A DNA stretch of 64,000 nt from DATARN01 sp963851105 (lineage in GTDB: Bacteria; Actinomycetota; Acidimicrobiia; Acidimicrobiales; Palsa-688). Location of the stretch: contig CAWKNP010000002.1 of assembly GCA_963851105.1 (NCBI GenBank), positions 62,001 to 126,000 on the forward strand. Direction: 5' to 3'. The stretch's first letter is position 1. Each line of letters begins with the position of its first letter. Below the pieces are notes generated by a model. It was not told the DNA's origin. It did not search any database and saw only the letters and a list, made by a program, of their open reading frames with translations. Shown in pieces: positions 25,130-33,179 of the stretch. A program made the translations under genes and the position numbers.

Positions 25130-26212
25130 ATGCTGACTGTTGACCGAACTCTTCGCCGCGGGTGCGCGGTAGCCGTCACGGCCCTTTTGGTGGCCGCGTG
25201 TGGAGGCAGCGGGGGCAAGAAGGCGGTGCCGACGACCACCGGATCCACGACCCCCGGCACCACGGCGAGCGCGGCACCGACCACGGCGGCCGCCAAGCCG
25301 CCGATGGCACCGCTGACCGGCCTGGCCCAGCCCGACAGTGCCAAACGCAGCCGTCCCGCGCTGGCCATCAAGATCGACAATGTCGATCCCGCGCGGCCAC
25401 AAGCGGGCCTGGCTGCCGCCGATGTCGTCTACGAGGAGCTGGTCGAGAGCCACCTGACGCGCCTGATCGCTCTGTTCCAATCCACCGACGCCGACCGCAT
25501 CGGCCCGGTTCGCTCGACCCGAACCACCGACATAGACGTCGTGTCGGCGCTGAACCACCCGCTCTACGCCTACTCGGGGGGTAACACCGGCTTCGTGGCC
25601 CAGTTGCGCGCCGCGCCCATCTCCGACGTCGGAGCTGACGCCCGCGGCGGCGCCTACTTCACCAGCGGTCCCCACCCCCAGCCCCACAACCTGTACACCG
25701 ACACCGCCGCTCTCTTCGGCCTGGACACCAGTGGTACCCACCCCCCGCCTCCGCTGTTCGACTACCGGGCGGCGGGCCAGGCTCCCTCCGGTGCCGGCGT
25801 GGCGCCTGCCAGCCACATCGACCTGTCCTTCGGTATGGCAGCCGCCGCCTGGGATTGGGACGCCGCCTCGGCGACATGGAAACGCACTCAGAACGGCTCG
25901 CCCGACATCGATCAGGCCGGCCAGCAGCTGGCGGCCCACAACGTCATCGTGCAAGTCATCAACTACACGGTCGACGGCTACGCGACCGGCGAAGGCGTCG
26001 TTCCGGCGCCGCCGATACCAAAGGGCCAATCCGTGGGGTCGGGGTCGGTGACAATCCTCACGGGAGGCACAGTGATCCGCGGGACGTGGAGCAAGGCGTC
26101 GCCGACGGCGGTCACGCAGTACGCCGATGCCGCGGGCCAGCCGATTGCGCTGGCACCGGGGCGGACTTGGGTCGAGCTGCTGCCTCCTGGCCCGGCCCCC
26201 AACATGCACTGA
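25130..26212 (+). CDS. DUF3048 (YerB-like) lipoprotein
   Basis: A 360-residue exported protein. Signal peptide with lipobox LLVAACGGS (C24), then a Thr/Ala/Pro linker to about residue 65. The rest is the two-part DUF3048 domain: RPALAIKIDNVDPARPQAGL, DVVYEELVESHLTRLIALF, RIGPVRSTRTTDIDVV and, near the C-terminus, VQVINYTVDGYATGEGV. Family members such as Bacillus YerB are lipoproteins of unclear role. It is probably co-transcribed with the upstream protease. A possible association with the cell envelope is the only functional hint. Confidence 0.88.
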   Translation: MLTVDRTLRRGCAVAVTALLVAACGGSGGKKAVPTTTGSTTPGTTASAAPTTAAAKPPMAPLTGLAQPDSAKRSRPALAIKIDNVDPARPQAGLAAADVVYEELVESHLTRLIALFQSTDADRIGPVRSTRTTDIDVVSALNHPLYAYSGGNTGFVAQLRAAPISDVGADARGGAYFTSGPHPQPHNLYTDTAALFGLDTSGTHPPPPLFDYRAAGQAPSGAGVAPASHIDLSFGMAAAAWDWDAASATWKRTQNGSPDIDQAGQQLAAHNVIVQVINYTVDGYATGEGVVPAPPIPKGQSVGSGSVTILTGGTVIRGTWSKASPTAVTQYADAAGQPIALAPGRTWVELLPPGPAPNMH

Positions 26213-26269
26213 CTCGACTGGGGGAAACGAGCCGGGGAAAAGGGTTCCCGGCTTGCCAACCTGGCCCCG

Positions 26270-26275
26270 TAGACT
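26270..26275 (+). promoter_or_regulatory. Leaderless-type -10 element of pdxS
   Basis: TAGACT, seven bases before GTG 26283. Confidence 0.55.
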
Positions 26276-26282
26276 GACCGCC

Positions 26283-27179
26283 GTGGCTGGTCACGACACC
26301 TCCCGACGCACCGGGACAGACCTCGTCAAACGCGGTCTAGCCGAGATGTTGCGCGGTGGCGTCATCATGGACGTCGTCAACGCCGAGCAGGCCAAGGTCG
26401 CCGAGGACGCCGGCGCCGTCGCCGTGATGGCCCTCGAGCGGGTACCCGCCGACATCCGCCGTGACGGTGGCGTCGCCCGGATGAGCGATCCCGCCCTGAT
26501 CGACGCGATCAAGGCCACCGTCACCATCCCGGTCATGGCCAAGGCCCGGATCGGCCATTTTGCCGAGGCTCAGGTCCTCGAATCGCTCGGGGTCGACTAC
26601 GTCGACGAGAGCGAGGTCCTGACCCCGGCCGACGACGCCCACCACATCGACAAGTGGCGCTTCACCGTGCCCTTCGTGTGCGGCGCCACCAACCTGGGTG
26701 AGGCCCTACGCCGGATCTCCGAGGGCGCGGCCATGATCCGCTCGAAGGGCGAGGCTGGGACCGGCGACGTCTCCGAAGCGGTGCGCCACCTGCGGTCGAT
26801 CGTCGGCGACCTGCGCAAGATCACCCAGGCCGACTCCGCCGAGCTCTACGGCTGGGCCAAGTCGCTGCAGGCTCCCATTGGGTTGGTGCAGGAGGTAGCC
26901 GAGACCGGACAGCTCCCGGTGCCGATGTTCTGTGCCGGCGGTATCGCTACCCCCGCGGACGCGGCCCTGGTGATGCAACTGGGTGCCGAGGCGGTCTTCG
27001 TGGGCTCGGGCATCTTCAAGAGCAGTGACCCCGCCCGTTTCGCCCGCGCCATCGTGGAAGCGACGACCCATTTCCGCGATCCCGCCATCGTCGCCAAAGT
27101 CAGCCGGGGGCTGGGCGAGGCCATGCGGGGCGAGCAATCCTCGAGTGTCGAGACCCGGCTTTCGGACCGGGGCTGGTGA
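26283..27179 (+). CDS. pdxS: Pyridoxal 5'-phosphate synthase, synthase subunit
   Basis: A 298-residue (beta/alpha)8 protein that makes PLP from ribose 5-phosphate, glyceraldehyde 3-phosphate and ammonia supplied by PdxT. Diagnostic segments: GGVIMDVVNAEQAKVAEDAG, VMALERVPADIRRDGGVARM with the active-site lysine region IPVMAKARIGHF, and RSKGEAGTGDV, the phosphate-binding loop. It is nearly full consensus and of normal length. GTG 26283 is decided by TAGACT seven bases upstream and the family N-terminus. pdxT follows after 18 bases. Confidence 0.97.
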   Translation: MAGHDTSRRTGTDLVKRGLAEMLRGGVIMDVVNAEQAKVAEDAGAVAVMALERVPADIRRDGGVARMSDPALIDAIKATVTIPVMAKARIGHFAEAQVLESLGVDYVDESEVLTPADDAHHIDKWRFTVPFVCGATNLGEALRRISEGAAMIRSKGEAGTGDVSEAVRHLRSIVGDLRKITQADSAELYGWAKSLQAPIGLVQEVAETGQLPVPMFCAGGIATPADAALVMQLGAEAVFVGSGIFKSSDPARFARAIVEATTHFRDPAIVAKVSRGLGEAMRGEQSSSVETRLSDRGW

Positions 27180-27197
27180 TGGCCAGGAGGCCGCCAG

Positions 27198-27773
27198 GTG
27201 AGCGGCAAGGTCGGTGTGCTGGCTTTGCAGGGCGACGTCGGCCAGCACGTCGCGGCGCTCACTGACCTCGGCGCCCACGCCGTCGAGGTCCGCCAACGGG
27301 AGGATCTGGCCGGTCTCGATGCCGTCATCCTCCCGGGCGGCGAGTCGACGACGATGGCGTTGCTGCTCGACAGCGCCGAACTACGCGAACCGCTGGGCGA
27401 CGCCCTTTCGTCGGGGTTGCCCGCCTTCGGTACCTGCGCCGGAATGATCCTGCTGGCCGGCGTCGTGCTCGACGGCCGGCCGGGACAGCCGAGCTTCGGG
27501 GTCATCGACATCTCGGTGCGCCGCAACGGGTTCGGGCGCCAGGTGGACTCCTTCGAAGCCGACCTCACGGTCCCCGCCATCGGGCCCGAGCCGCTGCACG
27601 GCGTGTTCATCCGGGCGCCGATCGTCGAGCGCGCCGGTGGCGGCGTGGAGGTCCTGGCCTGGCTGGACGACCGCCCGGTCGCCTGCCGCCAGGGATCGGT
27701 GCTCGTCACGTCGTTTCATCCCGAGCTGTCGGGCGACCTTCGCCTTCACGATCTGTTCCTGAAAGGGCTCTAG
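27198..27773 (+). CDS. pdxT: Pyridoxal 5'-phosphate synthase, glutaminase subunit
   Basis: A 191-residue class I glutaminase that delivers ammonia to PdxS. Visible: GVLALQGDVGQHVAAL at the N-terminus, PGGESTTMALLL, the nucleophile cysteine in GTCAGMILLA, and the His-Glu pair in TSFHPELSGD. All three catalytic residues are present. GTG 27198 has AGGAGG upstream (27182-27187). The three-base gap to yebC indicates a single transcript from pdxS to yebC, as in other Actinobacteria. Confidence 0.96.
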   Translation: MSGKVGVLALQGDVGQHVAALTDLGAHAVEVRQREDLAGLDAVILPGGESTTMALLLDSAELREPLGDALSSGLPAFGTCAGMILLAGVVLDGRPGQPSFGVIDISVRRNGFGRQVDSFEADLTVPAIGPEPLHGVFIRAPIVERAGGGVEVLAWLDDRPVACRQGSVLVTSFHPELSGDLRLHDLFLKGL

Positions 27774-27776
27774 CCG

Positions 27777-28544
27777 ATGTCTGGTCATTCCAAGTGGGCA
27801 ACCATCAAACACAAGAAGGGGGCCCAGGATGCTGCCCGGGGCAAGCTCTTCGCCAAGCTGATCCGCCAAGTGGAAGTGGCGGCGCGCGAGGGCGGAGGCG
27901 ACACCGACGCCAACGCCACGCTGCGGACCATGTTCCAAAAGGCCCGGGATGCGTCCGTGCCCATGGACACCATCGAGCGGGCAATCAAGCGGGCGACCGG
28001 CGACCTGGAAGGGGTCCGCTACGAGTCGGTGACCTACGAGGGGTATGCCCCGTCGGGGGTTGCGGTCATCATCGAGTGCCTCACCGACAATCGCAACCGC
28101 ACCGGTTCGGACATCCGCGCCATCTTCTCCAAGAACGGAGGGTCGATGGCCGAACCCGGGGCCGTGGCCTGGCAGTTCGAGCGCAAGGGCGTGATCAACG
28201 TGCCCAAGAAGGCGGCATCGGGCAGCGAGACAGCCGAAGATGACATCATGATGGCCGCCCTGGAAGCTGGTGCCGAGGACGTGGCCGACAGCGGAGACAG
28301 CTGGGAGATCGTCACCGACCCGAGCGAGATGCCCGCAGTGCGAGACGCCATCGAGGCTGCCGGTATCGAACTCGATTCCGCCGAGATCACGCTGCTGGCC
28401 CAAAACACCGTCCCCCTCGACAACGAGAACGACGCCAAAAAGGTCCTTCGCCTCGTCGACCTGCTCGAGGATCTCGACGACGTCCAGAACGTCTACGCAA
28501 ACTTCGACATCCCCGACAACATCCTCGAACTCGTCGAGGCCTGA
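27777..28544 (+). CDS. yebC: YebC/PmpR-family regulatory protein
   Basis: A 255-residue TACO1/YebC protein, canonical from the first residues (MSGHSKWATIKHKKGAQDA) through RAIKRATGD and GYAPSGVAVIIECLTDNRNR to the C-terminal LLEDLDDVQNVYANFDI. Family members act as transcription regulators or help ribosomes through difficult (for example polyproline) stretches. It precedes ruvCAB in most Actinobacteria and in proteobacteria too. A pair of hairpins lies between it and ruvC. Confidence 0.96.
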   Translation: MSGHSKWATIKHKKGAQDAARGKLFAKLIRQVEVAAREGGGDTDANATLRTMFQKARDASVPMDTIERAIKRATGDLEGVRYESVTYEGYAPSGVAVIIECLTDNRNRTGSDIRAIFSKNGGSMAEPGAVAWQFERKGVINVPKKAASGSETAEDDIMMAALEAGAEDVADSGDSWEIVTDPSEMPAVRDAIEAAGIELDSAEITLLAQNTVPLDNENDAKKVLRLVDLLEDLDDVQNVYANFDIPDNILELVEA

Positions 28545-28577
28545 CCGCCCGGGGTGTGAGACGGGCATCCACCGGCT

Positions 28578-28627
28578 CCACCGGCCGTGCCGGTGGCGGT
28601 GATCGCATCCACCGGCTGGGCCGGTGG
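28578..28627 (+). repeat. Twin perfect hairpins upstream of ruvC
   Basis: Two copies of an 8-bp stem CCACCGGC / GCCGGTGG with 3-base loops: 28578-28596 (loop CGT) and 28609-28627 (loop TGG), each preceded by GCATCCACCGG-like sequence, so they form an imperfect direct repeat of about 31 bases. They could end the yebC transcript or bind a protein; the second ends seven bases before the ruvC -10 hexamer. Confidence 0.7.
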
Positions 28628-28633
28628 CGATGA

Positions 28634-28639
28634 TATGGT
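28634..28639 (+). promoter_or_regulatory. Leaderless-type -10 element of ruvC
   Basis: TATGGT, seven bases before GTG 28647. It overlaps the alternative ATG 28635, and so favours the GTG. Confidence 0.5.
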
Positions 28640-28646
28640 CGAACGA

Positions 28647-29153
28647 GTGTTCGCACTGGGCATCGACCCTGGGTTGTCTCGCTGTGGCTACGGCGTAATC
28701 GAGCGCGCGCCGACGGGTCTGCGGGTGGTTTCGGCAGGCGTCATCAAGACGCCGCCGACCGATGCGCTGGCGGCACGGCTGGCGGCGCTGTACGAAGAGA
28801 TCGGCCGCCTCCTCGCCGAAGTGACCCCCGATGTCATGGTCGTCGAGCGGGTCCTCTTCCAGGCCAACGCCCGCACCGCCATGGCGGTGGGCCAGGCCAG
28901 CGGCGTGGCCCTGGTGGCGGCGGCCCAGACCGGTTGCCCGGTCGTCCAGTACAGCCCCAACGAGGTCAAGCAGGCGGTCACCGGCTACGGCGCCGCCACC
29001 AAGGACCAGGTGCAGCGGATGGTGCAATCCCTCCTCAAGCTGTCGGCGCCCCCCCGGCCGCCCGATGTCGCCGACGCGTTGGCCCTGGCCATCTGCCATT
29101 TGACGGGCACCGGTCTGCGGGCCGCAGTCGCCGCCGCCGGGGTGGTGTCGTGA
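28647..29153 (+). CDS. ruvC: Crossover junction endodeoxyribonuclease RuvC
   Basis: A 168-residue Holliday-junction resolvase. Acidic active-site residues are visible: D in GIDPGLSRCGYGVIE, E in VVERVLFQANA and the D pair in PPDVADALALAICH. GTG 28647 places the first aspartate at residue 6, as is usual; ATG 28635 would add four residues and overlap the -10. ruvA starts in its stop codon (GTGA). Together with RuvA and RuvB it processes recombination intermediates. Confidence 0.95.
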   Translation: MFALGIDPGLSRCGYGVIERAPTGLRVVSAGVIKTPPTDALAARLAALYEEIGRLLAEVTPDVMVVERVLFQANARTAMAVGQASGVALVAAAQTGCPVVQYSPNEVKQAVTGYGAATKDQVQRMVQSLLKLSAPPRPPDVADALALAICHLTGTGLRAAVAAAGVVS

Positions 29154-29767
29154 TCGGGTCGTTGCGCGGAGTCCTGCTCGACCGGTCGCTGCGTGGTGAC
29201 CACCCGAGCGGCGAGGCTCTGGTCGAGGTGGCCGGGGTCGGCTATCGGGTTCACGTGCCGGCCGCCGCCCTGGTCCGCCTGGGCGAGCTGGGCGCGCCGG
29301 TCTTCCTGCACATCCACACCCACGTGCGGGAGGACGCCATCGTTCTCTACGGTTTCGCCACCCGCGACGAGCGTCGCTGCTTCGAGAGTCTGATCGCAGC
29401 TCACGGCGTGGGCCCCGCAGTGGCGCTGGCCCTGCTGTCGATCCACTCGCCGGCGTCGTTGCGCCGAGCCGTGGCGGCCGACGACGCCGCGGCCCTCACG
29501 CAGGTGCCCGGCGTTGGTGCCAAGACGGCCAGCCGGCTGCTGATCGAGTTGAAGACGCGGCTCGACTTCGACCTCGACGGCACCGACCTGGTGAGTGCCC
29601 GCGCCGGCGGGGCGGCGGCCGGCGGGCGCGCCGAGGTCCGAGTCGCGCTGGCCGGGTTGGGCTATGGCGCCGAGGAGGTGCGCGACGCCCTGAGCCAGCT
29701 TCCTGACGACGGGCCGTTGGAAGACCTGCTTCGCGGCGCGCTGCGACATCTGGCAGGCGTGCGGTGA
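29150..29767 (+). CDS. ruvA: Holliday junction DNA helicase RuvA
   Basis: A 205-residue RuvA: OB-fold domain from VIGSLRGVLLD, with GVGYRVHVP and THVREDAIVLYGF; two helix-hairpin-helix motifs (IAAHGVGPAVALALLS and QVPGVGAKTASRLLIELK); and a C-terminal RuvB-binding domain (VALAGLGYGAEEVRDALSQL). Binds the four-way junction and loads RuvB. GTGA overlaps at both ends make ruvC-ruvA-ruvB a tightly coupled unit. Confidence 0.95.
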   Translation: MIGSLRGVLLDRSLRGDHPSGEALVEVAGVGYRVHVPAAALVRLGELGAPVFLHIHTHVREDAIVLYGFATRDERRCFESLIAAHGVGPAVALALLSIHSPASLRRAVAADDAAALTQVPGVGAKTASRLLIELKTRLDFDLDGTDLVSARAGGAAAGGRAEVRVALAGLGYGAEEVRDALSQLPDDGPLEDLLRGALRHLAGVR

Positions 29768-30819
29768 GAGAAGAGCTCATCGGTCCCGCCGCCCGGACGG
29801 TGAGCGCGGCGGTCGTGGATCCCGTCGAAGCGGTCGAGGAAACCAACCTCCGGCCCCGCCGGCTGGCCGAGTTCGTGGGCCAGGCCCAGCTGAAGGAGCA
29901 CCTGAGCATCGTGCTGGAAGCGGCCCGGCGCCGCGGCCAGGCCGCCGACCACCTCCTGTTCGCGGGCCCGCCCGGACTGGGCAAGACCACCATGGCGGGG
30001 ATCGTCGCCGCCGAGATGGGCGTCAACCTCCGCATCACCTCCGGGCCCGCCCTCGTCCGCGCCGGGGATCTGGCCGCCATCCTCACCGACCTTGGGGAAG
30101 GCGATGTCCTGTTCATCGACGAGATCCACCGGTTGGGCCGCGCCGTCGAGGAGATCATGTACCCCGCGATGGAGGACTTCGCTCTCGACATCGTGTTGGG
30201 GAAGGGTCCCGCCGCCCGGTCCATCCGTCTCGACCTGCCCCGCTTCACCCTGATCGGCGCCACCACCAGGACCGGTCTCATCACCGGGCCGCTCAGGGAC
30301 CGCTTCGGCTTCGTCGCCCGCCTCGACTACTACGAGCCTGAGGAACTGGAGGCGATCATCCGCCGTTCGGGCCGGATCCTCGGCGTCAACCTCGATGACG
30401 ACGGCGCGGCCGAGATCGCGGGCCGCTCCCGGGGCACGCCCCGCATCGCCAACAGGTTGCTGAAGCGGGTGCGGGACTATGCCGAAGTCCGTGCCGACGG
30501 CCACGTTTCCTTGGCGCTGGCCCGCGAAGGCCTGGCGGTGTTCGGCGTCGACGACCTCGGCTTGGACAAGGTCGATCGCGCCATCCTCCACGCCTTGTGT
30601 CACCGATTTGCCGGCGGCCCGGTGGGCCTGTCGACGCTCGCCGTGAGCATCGGCGAGGAACCGGACACCGTCGAGGACGTCTACGAGCCTTTCTTGATGC
30701 AGTTGGGTCTGCTGATGCGCACGCCCCGGGGGCGCGTCACCACGCCCGCGGCGTGGCACCACCTGGGACTGGTCCCCCCCGCGGGCGCGATCCCGGCGCC
30801 GGCCCTTGCCTTCGAGTAG
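29764..30819 (+). CDS. ruvB: Holliday junction DNA helicase RuvB
   Basis: A 351-residue AAA+ motor. Visible: RPRRLAEFVGQAQLKEHL, Walker A GPPGLGKTT, Walker B VLFIDEIHRL, sensor 1 LIGATTRTGLI, arginine finger GPLRDRFGFV and the winged-helix domain with FLMQLGLLMRTPRGR. Drives branch migration. GTG 29764 overlaps the ruvA stop. The gene is followed immediately by a long palindrome that separates it from a convergent sigma-factor gene. Confidence 0.97.
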   Translation: MREELIGPAARTVSAAVVDPVEAVEETNLRPRRLAEFVGQAQLKEHLSIVLEAARRRGQAADHLLFAGPPGLGKTTMAGIVAAEMGVNLRITSGPALVRAGDLAAILTDLGEGDVLFIDEIHRLGRAVEEIMYPAMEDFALDIVLGKGPAARSIRLDLPRFTLIGATTRTGLITGPLRDRFGFVARLDYYEPEELEAIIRRSGRILGVNLDDDGAAEIAGRSRGTPRIANRLLKRVRDYAEVRADGHVSLALAREGLAVFGVDDLGLDKVDRAILHALCHRFAGGPVGLSTLAVSIGEEPDTVEDVYEPFLMQLGLLMRTPRGRVTTPAAWHHLGLVPPAGAIPAPALAFE

Positions 30820-30867
30820 GGGGTAGCGCGATTTCCGTCGTGTACACAGCGGAAATCGCGCTACCCC
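30820..30867. terminator. Bidirectional terminator-like palindrome between ruvB and the sigma factor gene
   Basis: An 18-bp perfect inverted repeat, GGGGTAGCGCGATTTCCG (30820-30837) and its complement (30850-30867), around a 12-base centre that itself contains the palindrome GTGTACAC. It begins at the base after the ruvB stop and ends six bases before the stop of the convergent sigma-factor gene. Such a stem would terminate both transcripts even without a U tract. Confidence 0.75.
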
Positions 30868-30873
30868 GGAGGC

Positions 30874-32109
30874 TCAGCGGTGCAGCAGGCCGCCGACCAG
30901 CGAATCGGCGGTGCTCGGAGCGGCGGTGACGGCCCCGACGAGGGGGTCGCCGATTCCGAGCGGCGCGACGGTGAGCGGCACCGCGGGCACCGTGACCGGC
31001 GGCACCGCGTTGGAGACGTTCGGCGGCAGCGGCAAGGGGAGCGCCGGGGGAAGGACACCGGTCAGCGGGCCCACGGTGGGACCGACGAGGTCAGGACCGC
31101 CACCGTGGGGCACGGTGACCGTTGGCGGAACACCGACAGTGGTGGCGGGGACGGCGAGGGCGCTCGGTCCGACGGGGAGACCGCCGGCCGCCCCGGTTCC
31201 CAGAACAACAGGGGCAGGGGTATCCGACGGGGCCGCGCCCGTCGCGCCCGCCGCGCCGGGCGCCGCCGGTGTGACCGTGCCTGGGATCGCGGCCGCGGCC
31301 GGATCGGTGGCGCCGCCGCGGTGACTCGGGGCGGCCTGCACGTGCGCGGGGTTCGAGCCCGGGGGCAGGGCCGCTCGGGCCGGCGCCCCGCTCGGGGCGA
31401 CGGCGATCGCGACTGCGGCGGCAGTTGCCGTGGCGGCGGCGGCGAAGGTCGTCACGGAGGGGGTCGCGGGGACCCAAGCGGGGAGCCGGGTGCGAACCCG
31501 CGCCGCGAACTGGATCGCCCGGCCCAGCACGGGGATAGCGGCGAGACCAGCGCCGTCGACGAGGCGGAACTCGCGCCGCAGGGCCCGGCGGGCGCGGAAC
31601 AGGAGCGTTTCGACCGCGCCCACGGTGACGCCGTAATGGGTGGCGATGTGCTGGTACGACCAGCCCTCGATCTCGCGGAGATGGAGGACGTCTTGATGCC
31701 GGGGTGCCAAGCGGGCGAGGGCGGCGACCACCAGCGACGCGTCGACCTCGTCGATGATCCGTTCCTCATGGCTCCCGTCGACCGTGCCGGGACTGGTATC
31801 GGAGAAGCGCTCGGAACGGGCTTGGCGCCGGAAGTGGTCGACGCAGAGCCGGGAGGCGATGACCGAGACCCAGGGGTAGAAGCGCAGTTCCCCGCTCAGG
31901 TCCGGCAGGGCGGTCAGGGCCCGGGTGAAGGCTTCCTGGGCGACCTCCTCGGCGGCGTGAATGTCGCCGATGCGCTTCAGGCAGAACCGCTGCAGGCGGT
32001 CGTGGTAGCGGCGGTACAACTCCTCGAAGGCCTCGTCGTCGCCGGCCTGGAAGCGCTCGACGAGTGCCCGGTCGCGAGCTATGTCGACATCATCAACCCG
32101 TAGGGCCAC
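30874..32109 (-). CDS. ECF sigma factor with transmembrane segment and long Pro/Ala/Val-rich C-terminal tail
   Basis: A 411-residue protein. The first 175 residues are an ECF sigma-70: region 2 (EELYRRYHDRLQRFCLKRIG, EEVAQEAFTRAL, WVSVIASRLCVDHFRR) and region 4 (LAPRHQDVLHLREIEGWSYQ, then TVGAVETLLFRARRAL). After an amphipathic linker a single hydrophobic helix (about 218-241, FAAAATATAAAVAIAVA) is followed by some 170 residues of low-complexity Pro/Ala/Gly/Val/Thr sequence. This suggests a membrane-tethered sigma factor with its own extracytoplasmic domain in place of a separate anti-sigma; none is encoded nearby. GTG 32109 is chosen over an upstream GTG at 32163 because TATCCT lies eight bases before it. 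Confidence 0.85.
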   Translation of the reverse strand: MALRVDDVDIARDRALVERFQAGDDEAFEELYRRYHDRLQRFCLKRIGDIHAAEEVAQEAFTRALTALPDLSGELRFYPWVSVIASRLCVDHFRRQARSERFSDTSPGTVDGSHEERIIDEVDASLVVAALARLAPRHQDVLHLREIEGWSYQHIATHYGVTVGAVETLLFRARRALRREFRLVDGAGLAAIPVLGRAIQFAARVRTRLPAWVPATPSVTTFAAAATATAAAVAIAVAPSGAPARAALPPGSNPAHVQAAPSHRGGATDPAAAAIPGTVTPAAPGAAGATGAAPSDTPAPVVLGTGAAGGLPVGPSALAVPATTVGVPPTVTVPHGGGPDLVGPTVGPLTGVLPPALPLPLPPNVSNAVPPVTVPAVPLTVAPLGIGDPLVGAVTAAPSTADSLVGGLLHR

Positions 32110-32117
32110 CAGTGCGG

Positions 32118-32123
32118 AGGATA
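32118..32123 (-). promoter_or_regulatory. Leaderless-type -10 element of the ECF sigma factor gene
   Basis: TATCCT on the minus strand, eight bases before GTG 32109. It lies between this gene and the divergent queA. Confidence 0.5.
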
Positions 32124-32167
32124 CCCCTCCTCGCGTCCGATCATGCGGGGCGCTAGAACACACGTCC

Positions 32168-33175
32168 GTGGACGTGCCGGAATACGACCTGCCGACGGGT
32201 GCTATCGCCCAGCAGCCGGTCGAACCGCGCCACGCCGCCCGCCTTCTCGTATCGCTCGATCAGAATGAGCCGGTCCGGCACCGTCACGTATCCGATCTCC
32301 CCGACCTGCTGGCCCCCGGCGACCTGCTGGTCGTCAACACGACCAAGGTCCGCCCGGCCCGCCTGCGCCTCGCCAAGCGCACCGGCGCCGCGGCCGAGGT
32401 CCTTTTGCTGGAACCCGACGGCGACGGCGGCGACACATCCGAGGTGTGGACGGCGCTGGTGCGCCCGGGCCGGCGCCTGCCGGCGGGCACGATCCTGGTC
32501 CACGGCGAGCGCGAGGTGGTCGAAGTCGGCGAAGAGGTCGGTGACGGCCGGCGCCGGGTGCGCATTCTCCCCGGCGACCAGTCGGTGCCCGAGCTGCTCG
32601 AATCGTTGGGCACCGTCGCCCTGCCCCCCTACATCCACGAGGCGCTCGCCGACAGCAGCCGCTACCAGACGGTATATGCCGATCGCGTCGGCTCGGTCGC
32701 CGCCCCGACGGCCGGACTCCACCTTTCCCATGAAGTCCTCGACCGATGCCGAACCCGTGGCGTCGCCCTCGCCCACGTCGACTTGGCGGTGGGCGTGGCC
32801 ACGTTCCGCCCCTTGGCCGCCGGCCGCGTGGAGGACCACGTCATGCACCGGGAGCGTTACCACGTCGCGCCCGAGACCATGGAAGCCTGCCGCCAAGCCC
32901 GGCGCGTGGTGGCGGTGGGCACGACGACGGTTCGGGCGCTCGAGTCGGCGGCCGCGACCGGCTGCCTCTCGGGCGAGACGCGCCTGTTCATCCACGGCGA
33001 CTACAACTTCCAGGTGGTCGACGCGCTGTTGACCAACTTCCATCAGCCCCGGTCCTCGTTGCTGGTCCTGCTGGAGGCATTCTGCGGCCCGCGATGGCGG
33101 GACCTGTACCGCCAGGCGCTGGACAGTGGGTACCGGTTTCTTTCGTTTGGTGACGCCATGCTGGTCGGGCGATGA
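32168..33175 (+). CDS. queA: S-adenosylmethionine:tRNA ribosyltransferase-isomerase
   Basis: A 335-residue QueA, which transfers the ribosyl moiety of SAM to preQ1 in tRNA to make epoxyqueuosine. Recognised from YDLPTGAIAQQPVEPRHAAR, the PARLRLAKRTGA and GRRLPAGT segments, TVALPPYIH, GSVAAPTAGLHLS and TTVRALESAA, and LFIHGDYNFQVVDALLTNFH. GTG 32168 is preceded by TAGAAC, a near-consensus -10, eight bases upstream. tgt follows within five bases, forming a queuosine pair. Confidence 0.95.
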   Translation: MDVPEYDLPTGAIAQQPVEPRHAARLLVSLDQNEPVRHRHVSDLPDLLAPGDLLVVNTTKVRPARLRLAKRTGAAAEVLLLEPDGDGGDTSEVWTALVRPGRRLPAGTILVHGEREVVEVGEEVGDGRRRVRILPGDQSVPELLESLGTVALPPYIHEALADSSRYQTVYADRVGSVAAPTAGLHLSHEVLDRCRTRGVALAHVDLAVGVATFRPLAAGRVEDHVMHRERYHVAPETMEACRQARRVVAVGTTTVRALESAAATGCLSGETRLFIHGDYNFQVVDALLTNFHQPRSSLLVLLEAFCGPRWRDLYRQALDSGYRFLSFGDAMLVGR

Positions 33176-33179
33176 CCGG

